A stretch of 64,000 nt of DNA from Acidobacteriota bacterium (GTDB taxonomy: Bacteria > Acidobacteriota > Thermoanaerobaculia > Multivoradales > JBCCEF01). Both the position numbers and the translations under genes were made by a program. This document shows, piece by piece, positions 37,038-46,217 of the stretch; within the stretch, counting starts at the first letter, position 1, and each line of letters starts with the position of its first letter. The stretch spans positions 62,001 to 126,000 of the forward strand of contig JBCCEF010000004.1 of assembly GCA_039030395.1 (NCBI GenBank), given 5' to 3'. A model generated the notes under the pieces. It was given only the letters and a program-made list of their open reading frames with translations. It made no database searches and was not told where the DNA came from.

Positions 37038-38270
37038 ATGAAAAAGACTGTTCTCTGTCTCGCCCTGGTGAGCCTGTTGGCTCTGGGCGGGTCGGCGTTC
37101 GCCGAGCTGTGCACCGTCGATGACGTGCCGGCCGCGACGCTGCTGCTCCCGTACTTCGAGGTTGACCTCGACAGTGATTCGGGCATTACTACGCTGTTCT
37201 CCGTCAACAACGCGTCGGCCGCTCCCGTTTTGGCCCACGTTACGCTTTGGACTGACCTGTCGGTGCCGACGATCGACTTCGATCTGTACCTCACCGGCTA
37301 CGATGTCCAGTCCTTCAACGTCCGCGACATCTTCAACGGCACCCTGCCGCAGACCGGTCCGGACGACAGCCTCAGCAACCGTGGCGCTTTCTCGGATCCG
37401 CACGCGGTTCCGGCGAGCTGCACCGGTGGTTTCCCGGTGGGTAACATTCCGCCGTCGTTGGTCCAGTTGCTGGAAGAGGCTCACACCGGTCAGTCCGTTG
37501 CCCGCTTCAGCGGCTCTTGCGCTGGCGTGAACCACGGCGACAACATCGCACGTGGTTACATCACCGTTGATTTGGTGCGTGAGTGCTCCGTTGACTTCCC
37601 GACGACGCCGGGATACTTCGACGACACCGCTGGTTTCGACAACGTCCTGTGGGGTGACTACTTCTACGTTGATCCCTCCAACGACTTCGCTCAGGGCGAG
37701 ACCCTGGTCCACATCGAGGCCAATCAGCAGGCATTTGCGCCTGGTGACTACACCTTCTACGGTCGTTACGTGGCCTTCACCGCGGCCGACGCTCGTGAGC
37801 CCCTGTCGACGACCTTCGGTGTGCGCTACCTCAACGGCGGCGTCTTCTCTGGCGGTACGGACTTGATCTGCTGGCGTGACGCCAAGGTTCAGATCAATCC
37901 GTTCGCTTGCGGCGGTGTTCCCAACCCCTTCCCGCTGGCCCAGACTCAGGTTGTCATCTTCGACGAAGAGGAGAATCCGGAACTCGTGCCCGAGAGCCGG
38001 ATTTCTCCGGGAAACGAGGAAGAAGAGATCCTGGTTTGCCCGTGGGAGGCTCAGCGGCGCGCGGTTGACTTCGCGACCCCGGACTTCGGCTGGTTGTACC
38101 TCAACCTGAACACCACGGTCGCTGGTGCGGGTGTCAATCCGATCGCCCAGGCCTGGGTGACGGCGGTAATGAGTGCTGAGGGTCGTTACAGCGTCGGCTT
38201 CGACGCGATCACGCTCTCCAGCGCCTGCTCCGACGCCGACATCACTCTGCCGGTCGGCGGCGACGACTGA
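37038..38270 (+). CDS. abundant exported protein of unknown function
   Basis: 410 residues from ATG 37038, with GAGGAG 9 bases upstream; the ATG at 37029 directly touches that SD. The signal peptide is classical (MKKTVLCLALVSLLALGGSA, cut before ELC). The mature part begins CTVDDVPAATLLLPYFEVDL and is beta-rich with scattered cysteines. The gene uses many T-ending codons (GTT, GGT, CGT, GCT) unlike its GC-rich neighbours, and has a strong promoter and a strong terminator, all pointing to high expression. No function can be assigned. Confidence 0.8.
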   Translation: MKKTVLCLALVSLLALGGSAFAELCTVDDVPAATLLLPYFEVDLDSDSGITTLFSVNNASAAPVLAHVTLWTDLSVPTIDFDLYLTGYDVQSFNVRDIFNGTLPQTGPDDSLSNRGAFSDPHAVPASCTGGFPVGNIPPSLVQLLEEAHTGQSVARFSGSCAGVNHGDNIARGYITVDLVRECSVDFPTTPGYFDDTAGFDNVLWGDYFYVDPSNDFAQGETLVHIEANQQAFAPGDYTFYGRYVAFTAADAREPLSTTFGVRYLNGGVFSGGTDLICWRDAKVQINPFACGGVPNPFPLAQTQVVIFDEEENPELVPESRISPGNEEEEILVCPWEAQRRAVDFATPDFGWLYLNLNTTVAGAGVNPIAQAWVTAVMSAEGRYSVGFDAITLSSACSDADITLPVGGDD

Positions 38271-38303
38271 TTCGTTGGAGTGAGTAGGTAAGATGATTGA
38301 CGA

Positions 38304-38345
38304 GGTGGGCTCGGGTTTTCCCGGGCCCACCTTCTCATCATCTTT
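38304..38345 (+). terminator. intrinsic terminator of the abundant exported-protein gene
   Basis: GGTGGGCTCGGG (38304-38315), a TTTT loop and CCCGGGCCCACC (38320-38331) form a 12-bp stem with one U-G pair, followed by a T-rich tail ending CTTTT. It starts 33 bases after the stop codon. Confidence 0.85.
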
Positions 38346-38675
38346 TGAAAGTCGATTCGCGGTTAGCAGTAGCCGACGATCTCTGTGGTCTGGTTCCGTC
38401 GTTCTCGAGCGCCCGAGCCAGACCGGAGAGATTCTCCGAGCCGAGACGCGATTCTCCTGGAATCGCAAGCTGAGAAGGGGTCGATCGACGTTGAGATCCC
38501 GAATGCACTTCCCGCTCGCACGGACCTCCATACCCTCTCCATCGATGGTCGAGGGGGGCTTCGCGGTGAGTCAGCCTCCTAGGCTCCCGCACGCACGCCA
38601 CCGTTACATTTCTCGACTTCCTAAAGTCGATGCTTGGCTCAAGCCGATCGCTTGAAGCCAATAGGAGTTCATCTC
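38346..38675 (+). other. intergenic region upstream of the PKD-repeat gene
   Basis: About 330 bases with no convincing gene. It contains a perfect palindrome TCGACTT-CCTA-AAGTCGA at 38613-38630, some 45 bases before the next start, and AGGAG at 38663-38667. No clear -35/-10 pair was found. Confidence 0.4.
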
Positions 38676-41600
38676 ATGCTGCCCATGACCCAAAAACGTC
38701 GCGCCGCCGCATACTGGCTGACCGGCGTTGCAATCGTATTTGTCCTAGCTGCCACCATGGGTGCGCCCGGTGCAAACGCGCAGACCTGCGGTTGGACTCC
38801 TGACCACACGCCTTCGACGCTGCCGCCCAGCCTGCTGTGGAGCGGGTTGCGACCGGCCGACGCTCTGGGTCCTCCGGTCTCCGGGAACAACCTTCGAGAC
38901 ACCACCTTTTTCGATCGCAATGCCGGCTACTCCGCCGCCAGGCCCATCTGGCAATCCCTCGACATCGAGAACGACTGGATCTTTACGGGATTCAACTTGG
39001 GCTTGCAAGTTTGGGACGCCAATTCGAACTCCGCGCAGCCCAATAAGCGGGCCTCAGTTGACGTCTCCCGGAACGGCACGCTCCCGATCCTGTTTCGCGA
39101 TCCCCACAACTACTTCCTGGTGCACGATGTCGATGCCCCGACCGGCAACGACGACGTCGTTGCGATGACCGGGTGGGATGGCATGGGCCTTGTCGTCTGG
39201 GATACCAGCAACAAAACCAGTGCCCGAGTGGCCTACCAAGACGGTGGCACCTCTGGCAACGAGAAGAGGGGCGCCGAGGTCTATGCCACGAAGATTGGCA
39301 ACACCAACTACGCCTTCATGGCCGCGTGGTCCTTCAGGGGCGGTTTGTACGTCTACGATTTGGATCAGGCCCTCGCCGTTGGACCGACCGTGCCCTGCTT
39401 TGAGAGCATCGATCCTGATTTTAGCGTCCGCAACTGCCAGGACGTGTACGTGAGAAACCTGAGCGAGAATCCCCTGCGTCACGTCGATGGCGCCGGCGAC
39501 TTCGTGGTGTTTAGCGGAGGTGTCGAGCCTGCAGCCCGCGGATTCGAGATCTGGGATGCAGAGAATCCGGCTCAGGCGACTTCGGTGATGACCGGCCTGA
39601 CCAACCTGCGCGTGCACGGTGTGGCCATGTGGCGGGTGGACACAAAGTACTACCTCGCGTTGACCACCCGTTTTCCGGACGAGGGCCGAATCTATGATGT
39701 GAGTTGTATCCGGAACGGCCCGTGCAGTCTTCCATCGCAGCCGCTTTTCAGCTTTCCGATCACCGGCTACAGAGCGTCGACGGTCGGTACGGTCACCTAT
39801 TCCAGCAGCAACGGTCGCCCCTACGTCTACTTCGGCCGGCGTTCCGGTAGCAACATCGATGTGCTGCAAGGGGAGTGGTTATTCGACGTGTCGAATCCGA
39901 GCAGTCCGGCAGAGGTGCTTGGAGGGAATCCCAACACCGGCAACTCTGGGCAGCCCACCACCGTTGTCGAGGGCGACACCCTCGGCTACTGGAGTTGGTA
40001 CTACGCTTGTTCTCCAGAGGGGAGCAATCACTTGGAGCCGCGGGTTGGCAAATTCTCCGGAGAGTTTTTCTACCGCGCCGGCTCGTCAATCTTCGACATC
40101 CACCGCCTCGGCGAGGTGAATCCGACCATCACGGTTCTGCGCAGCGGCGCCGAGGAGCGCTATGTCGGAGACACGGTGAGCTTCAGCGCCACCGCCGCCA
40201 ACTGTACTCCCACGCCCGGCGGCTGGCAGTGGAACACCAGCGGCGGCACGATCATCGGCAGCGCCACCAATTCATCGGTGCAGGTGCAGTGGTCCAACCC
40301 CGGCACCAAGTCGGTGAGCGCTACCAACAGTTCCTGCGACGACAATCCCACGATCAATCCGGCGACGGTGAACATCGTCGAAGCGGAGCCGAATATCGGC
40401 AGCGTTACCGCCAACGTCAATAACGCGCTGGTTTGTCAGGACGTGACCTTTACCGCCAACAATGTGACCGGCCGGCCGCCGCTCAACTACTCCTGGAGCG
40501 TGCTCGATGCGCAGGGGGCGGACATCAACGCCACCCTGTCGGTCAGCACTGACGGTACGATGGCCACCTGGGATACGGCGACGGACCAGCCGGCGGCGGG
40601 CACTTACCGAGCCCGTCTTCAGGTATCGAACAACGACGGAAGCGATACCGCCCAGAGCGGCAACGTCGCGATTTCCACGCCGCCGCAGTTGGGCTTCACC
40701 GGCCCGCCGACTTTCAACGTCGACTTCGGAACGGTGACCTTCGACGCGATGAGCCAGGGCGCGGCGGAGTGGCGCTGGAACTTCGGCGACGGTACGCCAC
40801 CGGTATGGAGTTCCGATCCGGTGACCGGCCCCAACCCGGTGCACGATTACCAGACCGAGGGTACTTACTCGGTGTCCGTCGAGATTCGCAACTGCATCGA
40901 GACGACGCCGCTCACCAGCCAGTCCGTCGACGTCACCATCGACGACGTCAGCCCGCTGGAGATTGTCAGTTTCCGGGCTGTGTGCCCCTTCGGTCAGTGT
41001 TTCTTCTTGACCACCGACAACATCACTTTCAATACGACCATCTTGGGTGATCCTTCTCAGTATCAGTACGACTGGGACGGCGATGGCGACGTCGATCAGA
41101 CCTCGCCAACGCCGGTCGGCACGCACCGCTACACCACCCCGGGCTTCTACCGCCCGGTGCTGAAGATTGTTCGCGGCTCACGCATGGACAGCTTCACCCA
41201 TGCCGCCGAGATCCAGGTGACGACCCCCACGACCTCCAATCCAAGGCTCGTGATCACCGGGCCCACCTCCGGCGATGTCGGAGATTCACTGACCTTCCGT
41301 GCCACGGCGATCGACTGTACGGCGAATGCTTCCGGTTACTCCTGGACCACCAGTGGAGGTTCCGGCTCGAGCACCTCGGAGTCGATCACCGTTTCCTGGG
41401 CGACCGCCGGTACCAAGACCCTGCGGGTGACCAACAGCGGTTGCGGTTCCGCCGCCGACACCCATACCGTGATCGTGCGGGAAGAAGGCGGCGGTGGTGG
41501 CGGCGGAGGCGGGGGCGGCGGTGACCTGCAGGCGAGGTTTGTCTTCACCCCGGCCAATCCGGCTGCCGGTCAGGAGGTCACCTTCAACGCCGCCTCGTCC

Positions 41601-42611
41601 GGCGGCAACCCGGAGGATTACTTCTGGACCTTCGGCGACGGTTCCACGGCCGATGGCCGGGTGGTGACCCATACTTTCGAGAACGCCGGTACTTTCCCGG
41701 TGCAGCTCGAGGTGAGCCGCACGGACTCGTCCTGCACCTTCAACCTGTGCACCGACATCACCACCATCTCGGTGCCCGTCGGCACCGGTGGCAGTGGAGC
41801 CTGTAGCCAGGATTCCGATACGCTGTGCCTGTTGGACGGCCGCTTCGACCTCGAGGTGCGTTGGCGCAATCAGCGAAACGGCGACGAAGGTACCGGCAAG
41901 GTGTTCCCCTTCGCTTCGGACGAAACGGGCATGTTCTGGTTCTTCGGGCCGAACAACGTCGAGCTGATCATCAAGATGATCGACGGCCGCTCGGCGACCG
42001 GCGCCTTCTGGGTGTTCTACGGCGGCCTGAGCGACGTGGAGTACTGGCTGACGGTGACCGACACCGAAACCGAGGAGTCCGTTGAGTATCACAATCTGCC
42101 AGGCACCATTTGCGGCCAGGCGGACACCGGCGCTCTGCCGGATGAACCCGATGGCGTCAGTGAGACCATTCGTTTCGCTCCACTCGCTCAGAGCAGCGGC
42201 GGCGTTCCAGGCTTTTCGGATTCGGCCGTCACTCCGGTGATCGCGGCGGGGGCATCGGGCACCTGCGTTCCGACGGGTACCAACCTGTGCCTGCTGGACG
42301 GTCGCTTCTCGGTGGAAGTGGACTGGGTCAACCAGCGGGTGGAAGACGATGCCGGTGATGGCATGCCGGTCGTCGGGACCGACGAAACGGGCTACTTCTG
42401 GTTCTTCGGCCCGGACAACATCGAGCTGGTCGTCAAAATGATCGACGCGGTGAGTCTGGAGAACCGATTCTGGGTGCTGTGGGGCGGCCTGTCCGACCTG
42501 CAATACTTCATCCGCATCACCGATACGGTGAGCGGAGCGGAATGGGAGTACGAGAACGAGGCCTTCAACTTCTGCGGTGGGGCAGACACCACCGCCTTCG
42601 ACGGCCCGTAG
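38676..42611 (+). CDS. large exported PKD-repeat protein with duplicated C-terminal domain
   Basis: 1311 residues from ATG 38676 (AGGAG 8 bases upstream). After a signal peptide (ending GANA) comes a propeller-like region (about 60-470; WIFTGFNLGLQVWDAN), then about five PKD/Ig-type modules (WRWNFGDG, YDWDGDGDVD, YFWTFGDGS). A run of about 12 glycines separates the last PKD module. The C-terminus has two related domains of about 110 residues, each with LCLLDGRF, WFFGPxN, KMID and FWVxxGGLSD. It is probably a surface or secreted adhesion protein. The tail domain occurs widely in Acidobacteriota, function unknown. Confidence 0.82.
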   Translation: MLPMTQKRRAAAYWLTGVAIVFVLAATMGAPGANAQTCGWTPDHTPSTLPPSLLWSGLRPADALGPPVSGNNLRDTTFFDRNAGYSAARPIWQSLDIENDWIFTGFNLGLQVWDANSNSAQPNKRASVDVSRNGTLPILFRDPHNYFLVHDVDAPTGNDDVVAMTGWDGMGLVVWDTSNKTSARVAYQDGGTSGNEKRGAEVYATKIGNTNYAFMAAWSFRGGLYVYDLDQALAVGPTVPCFESIDPDFSVRNCQDVYVRNLSENPLRHVDGAGDFVVFSGGVEPAARGFEIWDAENPAQATSVMTGLTNLRVHGVAMWRVDTKYYLALTTRFPDEGRIYDVSCIRNGPCSLPSQPLFSFPITGYRASTVGTVTYSSSNGRPYVYFGRRSGSNIDVLQGEWLFDVSNPSSPAEVLGGNPNTGNSGQPTTVVEGDTLGYWSWYYACSPEGSNHLEPRVGKFSGEFFYRAGSSIFDIHRLGEVNPTITVLRSGAEERYVGDTVSFSATAANCTPTPGGWQWNTSGGTIIGSATNSSVQVQWSNPGTKSVSATNSSCDDNPTINPATVNIVEAEPNIGSVTANVNNALVCQDVTFTANNVTGRPPLNYSWSVLDAQGADINATLSVSTDGTMATWDTATDQPAAGTYRARLQVSNNDGSDTAQSGNVAISTPPQLGFTGPPTFNVDFGTVTFDAMSQGAAEWRWNFGDGTPPVWSSDPVTGPNPVHDYQTEGTYSVSVEIRNCIETTPLTSQSVDVTIDDVSPLEIVSFRAVCPFGQCFFLTTDNITFNTTILGDPSQYQYDWDGDGDVDQTSPTPVGTHRYTTPGFYRPVLKIVRGSRMDSFTHAAEIQVTTPTTSNPRLVITGPTSGDVGDSLTFRATAIDCTANASGYSWTTSGGSGSSTSESITVSWATAGTKTLRVTNSGCGSAADTHTVIVREEGGGGGGGGGGGGDLQARFVFTPANPAAGQEVTFNAASSGGNPEDYFWTFGDGSTADGRVVTHTFENAGTFPVQLEVSRTDSSCTFNLCTDITTISVPVGTGGSGACSQDSDTLCLLDGRFDLEVRWRNQRNGDEGTGKVFPFASDETGMFWFFGPNNVELIIKMIDGRSATGAFWVFYGGLSDVEYWLTVTDTETEESVEYHNLPGTICGQADTGALPDEPDGVSETIRFAPLAQSSGGVPGFSDSAVTPVIAAGASGTCVPTGTNLCLLDGRFSVEVDWVNQRVEDDAGDGMPVVGTDETGYFWFFGPDNIELVVKMIDAVSLENRFWVLWGGLSDLQYFIRITDTVSGAEWEYENEAFNFCGGADTTAFDGP

Positions 42612-42759
42612 CTTTCGGGCCGCAGGAGTCCGGTTGGCTGCCTGCCGGTGTCGCCGGTGGGCCGCTACTGAATCGTTGGGCGACGGGCGGTTTGGCCTCC
42701 GTCGCCCGGTGGCCTCGCCACGAAGCTCTCCGGACAACGAACTCGTGCAGGTCCGTGCC

Positions 42760-44019
42760 ATGCTCGCCAACGAACCCGTCGTCCTCGCCGAAGGACTCGC
42801 CAAAAGCTACCGGGTCTTTTCGTCGCCTTGGGAGCGCCTGCGCGAAGCGCTGACCCGCCGGCGTCGGCATCGCGAATTCCTCGCTCTCGAGGGGGTGGAC
42901 TTTCAGCTCGCCCGGGGTGAAGGTCTGGCCTTGGTGGGTGAGAACGGCGCCGGCAAGAGCACCCTGCTGAAGATCCTCGCCGGCATCACTTCGCCGACCC
43001 ACGGTCGCTACCGCGTCAATGGCCGCATCGCATCGATTCTGGAACTGGGCAGCGGTTTCCATCCGGAGTTTTCGGGTCGCCAGAACATCGTCTTGAATGC
43101 TGCTCTGCTCGGCCTTTCGGAGGCGGAAGTGGCCGACAAGATGGACACCATCATCGCCTTTTCGGAGCTTGGTGGGTTCATCGACCAGCCGGTCAAGACC
43201 TACTCGACGGGCATGGCCATGCGCTTGGGATTTTCCATCGCGACTCAGGTGGAGCCGGAGATTCTGATCATCGACGAGGCCCTGTCGGTGGGTGACGGCT
43301 ATTTCCAGAAGAAGTGCATCGATCGTCTGCAAAGCTTCGTCGGGGGTGGCGGAACATTGCTTTTCTGTTCCCACGCCATGTACTACGTCACCGCCTTCTG
43401 CAATCGGGCGCTATGGCTCAAGGAGGGGCGCGTCGAGGCCCTCGGTGCAGTGGATTCGGTAGTTCGGGAGTACGAGAACTATCTGGTCGCCAAAGCCGCG
43501 TCGTCGAGCGAGGAAGAGGGGGAAGGGGTTGCCCCGATGGCCCGGCATGCAGCAGGGCCGGGTCCCGCCCGCATCACCGCGGTGGAGATCTCCGGCGCTT
43601 CCTCGGACGTCGGCAAGGAACCAGCTTCGAGCCATCGGGTGCTGGGCGACGCTCTCGATATCGCGGTGGAGTGGGCATCTTCTGAAGCCGACCGGGCGTA
43701 CCACCTGGGAATCGGCATCAACCGGAGAGACGGTATCGAAGTTTGCGCTCTCGGCACCTTGGGCGACGGTTTACCGGCCTTTTCCGGCCGGCACGAGTAT
43801 CGAGCGATCCTCCGGCTGCCGGAGATTCCGTTCGTGAAGGGTGAATTCATGCTCTATGTTTTCCTGCTCGATGAGCTGGGTTTACATGTTTACGACCAGA
43901 AGCTCGTCAAGCCGGCGTTCACCGTCGAAGCGCCGGAGTACCGCTTCGGCCTAGTCGATATCGCCCATCACTGGGAGACCTCGCCGGTGATTCCGGCGGC
44001 CGTGGGGGCGCGCCGATGA
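42760..44019 (+). CDS. wzt: polysaccharide export ABC transporter ATPase (Wzt-like)
   Basis: 419 residues from ATG 42760 (GTG 42745 is possible). The ATPase domain has Walker A GENGAGKST at about 60-68, the signature YSTGMAMRLGF and Walker B EILIIDEAL. After about 265 a Wzt-type C-terminal beta-sandwich (ITAVEISG, GIGINRRDGIEVC) follows, which in O-antigen exporters binds the capped glycan end. It is the partner of the permease at 33954. Its stop overlaps the radical SAM start as ATGA. Confidence 0.92.
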   Translation: MLANEPVVLAEGLAKSYRVFSSPWERLREALTRRRRHREFLALEGVDFQLARGEGLALVGENGAGKSTLLKILAGITSPTHGRYRVNGRIASILELGSGFHPEFSGRQNIVLNAALLGLSEAEVADKMDTIIAFSELGGFIDQPVKTYSTGMAMRLGFSIATQVEPEILIIDEALSVGDGYFQKKCIDRLQSFVGGGGTLLFCSHAMYYVTAFCNRALWLKEGRVEALGAVDSVVREYENYLVAKAASSSEEEGEGVAPMARHAAGPGPARITAVEISGASSDVGKEPASSHRVLGDALDIAVEWASSEADRAYHLGIGINRRDGIEVCALGTLGDGLPAFSGRHEYRAILRLPEIPFVKGEFMLYVFLLDELGLHVYDQKLVKPAFTVEAPEYRFGLVDIAHHWETSPVIPAAVGARR

Positions 44020-45140
44020 CCGCTGCCTTGGTGCAGATCGCCGGCGGCGGTGTGAGAACCGCGCCGGTGCGGCCGCTGATCCGCAACCCGTACCTCCACA
44101 TCGGTCCCGAGAAGGTCTACAATCCGCTGACGGATCGCCTGCTCGAAGCGGGCATGCCGGCCTTCGATGCCCTGTGGTCGATCCTGCGGGGAGAGCGGAC
44201 GGCGGCGGATTTGAAGCTCGAAGAGCGGTTGGCCCTGTCTTCCGGCGGCTGGCTAATCGCCGAAGGGGAGGATCTGTCCAAGCGATTCCTGCTCAAGTAC
44301 GTTTCCCTCGAAGCACATACAGTGTGCAACCAGTCCTGCTACTTTTGCCCCGTTTCGGTAGATCCCCGCGAGGCGCACTTTATGCCGACGGAACTCTACC
44401 AGCGGATCCTCGGCGAGCTCTCGGCGTTCAAAGAGACCATCGAAGCGGTCTTTATGATCAGCTACAACGAACCGACGGCGGACCGTCGCTTCGTCGATCA
44501 GGTCGGGATGATCCGCGCCGTGGGCCTGCCGCCGGCGACCCTTACCAACGGCAGCGGCCTGACCCCGGTTCGCGTCGATCAATTGCTTTCGATCGGCGGC
44601 CTGCGCTTCTTGTCGATCAATATTTCCACCCTCGACCGCGAGCGCTACAAGAAGGACCGCGGTGCCGACCACCTCGGCAAGGTGCTCAAGAACCTCGACT
44701 ACGTCAAGGATAAACCGCTGGCGGAACAAATGGACATCGTGGTGCTGGGCACCGGCGACGAGGTGCATCAGAAGGACTTCGAAGACCTTTCCGAGCGCTT
44801 CGCCGGCAGCCGATTCGAGGTCAAACACTTCGTGGTCAACGACCGGGCCGGCTACCTGACTATCGGCATGACCGGACCGAGCGCCGAGAAGAACCTGTGC
44901 GGCTGCGACTACGTCGGGTCGCGGCCTCTGCAACACCTCCACATCACGCCTCACGCAAAGTGCATCCTGTGCTGCCAGGACTACGACGAAACCCACATCG
45001 TCGGCGACCTCAACGAGAGTTCGGTGATCGAGGTGCTCACCGGCGAGCCGATGGCTCAGGCCCGGCGCCGGGTGTACGGCCTGGAGAAGGCGCCTCGGGA
45101 CTTCATCTGCCGCGACTGCCGCTACTCCCTTGTTCGGTGA
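44016..45140 (+). CDS. radical SAM protein with SPASM-like C-terminus
   Basis: 374 residues. The [4Fe-4S] motif CNQSCYFC has Cys104, Cys108 and Cys111. The C-terminal cysteines (CGCDY, CILCCQDYDE, CRDC) suggest auxiliary cluster binding as in SPASM/Twitch proteins. The N-terminal about 95 residues are an extension not seen in minimal enzymes. It overlaps the Wzt gene by 4 bases and is followed by glycosyltransferases, so a sugar- or glycan-modifying reaction is likely, but peptide modification cannot be excluded. Confidence 0.85.
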   Translation: MTAALVQIAGGGVRTAPVRPLIRNPYLHIGPEKVYNPLTDRLLEAGMPAFDALWSILRGERTAADLKLEERLALSSGGWLIAEGEDLSKRFLLKYVSLEAHTVCNQSCYFCPVSVDPREAHFMPTELYQRILGELSAFKETIEAVFMISYNEPTADRRFVDQVGMIRAVGLPPATLTNGSGLTPVRVDQLLSIGGLRFLSINISTLDRERYKKDRGADHLGKVLKNLDYVKDKPLAEQMDIVVLGTGDEVHQKDFEDLSERFAGSRFEVKHFVVNDRAGYLTIGMTGPSAEKNLCGCDYVGSRPLQHLHITPHAKCILCCQDYDETHIVGDLNESSVIEVLTGEPMAQARRRVYGLEKAPRDFICRDCRYSLVR

Positions 45141-45149
45141 TCTCGCCCG

Positions 45150-46217
45150 GTGACGTCATCGCATCTCGCGGTCAACTATCTGCTCGATGACGTACCCCTC
45201 TTCGGCGGGGTCAAGGTGGTGCTGCGGCAGGCGGATCTGCTGACCCGCCGCGGACATCGGGTCACCGTCATCAGCCGCGGCAGCCCACCGGACTGGTACG
45301 ACCTCGAAGCCGACTTCTTGAGCCTGCCGGATCTCGCACCGGCAGCGTGCCCGCCGGCGGACGTCACCGTCGGCACCTACTGGACCACCCTCGAACCGGC
45401 GGTGAAAGCCGCTGGCTCTGGCCAAGCGGCGCACTACTGCCAGGGCTTCGAGGCCCTCTACAGCCACAACGTCGCCGAGCACTCGGCGATCCGCCGGGCC
45501 TATGCTCAGCCGCTGCCGGCGATGGTCGTCTCCGAACATTTAGCGGAGCTGCTGCGTCGGCAATTCGACCGTCCGGCCCAATCGGTGCCGCAGCCCCTCG
45601 AATCGACCTGGGCACCGCGCCCGGAGTTTCACCCCGGCAACCCGCCGCGCATTCTGGTGATGTCCCCCTGGGAGATCGACTGGAAAGGAGTGCGCACCGC
45701 CCTCCAAGCGGTGCTGCGGCTGCGTTCCGAGGGTTTCCCCTGCCGTCTCGTGCGCCTCTCCCAGTGGCCCTTGCCGCCGGAGGAACGAGCCCTTCTGCCG
45801 CCCGACGAGGAATGGTGCGGGGTGGCGCCATCGCAGGTGCCGGCTATCGTTCGCGGCTGTGATCTGCTGCTGGCACCCTCCTGGGAGGCGGAAGGCTTCG
45901 GCCTGCCGGTGCTCGAAGCGATGGCCTCCGGAGTGCCGGTGGTCGCTTCGGATATCGACTGCTTCCGGGGCTATGCCGGGGCCGCTGCGGAGTTGGTGCC
46001 GGCGCGCGATGCGGCAGCCTTCTCCGCCGCCGCGCGCAATTTGCTCGCCCATCCCGAGAACTGGCGGCGTGGCCGCCGGGCCGGTCTCGAAGTCGCCCGG
46101 CTCTACTCCGAGGAACGCGCCGCCGATGGCGCCGAGGCGACCCTGGAGTGGATCGCATCGGGCCGCTGGCATAGCGAGGTTCCTTCTCGCGCGACGCCGC
46201 CGAAGGCCGATCCTTGA
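45150..46217 (+). CDS. glycosyltransferase family 4
   Basis: 355 residues starting at GTG 45150. The GT-B fold is seen from the N-terminal VNYLLDDVPLFGGVKVVLRQ (acceptor side) and the donor site EAEGFGLPVLEAMASGVPVV with the EX7E pattern. Cytosolic; it adds a sugar from a nucleotide donor to the growing surface glycan. The following GT2 gene starts on its stop codon. Confidence 0.88.
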   Translation: MTSSHLAVNYLLDDVPLFGGVKVVLRQADLLTRRGHRVTVISRGSPPDWYDLEADFLSLPDLAPAACPPADVTVGTYWTTLEPAVKAAGSGQAAHYCQGFEALYSHNVAEHSAIRRAYAQPLPAMVVSEHLAELLRRQFDRPAQSVPQPLESTWAPRPEFHPGNPPRILVMSPWEIDWKGVRTALQAVLRLRSEGFPCRLVRLSQWPLPPEERALLPPDEEWCGVAPSQVPAIVRGCDLLLAPSWEAEGFGLPVLEAMASGVPVVASDIDCFRGYAGAAAELVPARDAAAFSAAARNLLAHPENWRRGRRAGLEVARLYSEERAADGAEATLEWIASGRWHSEVPSRATPPKADP

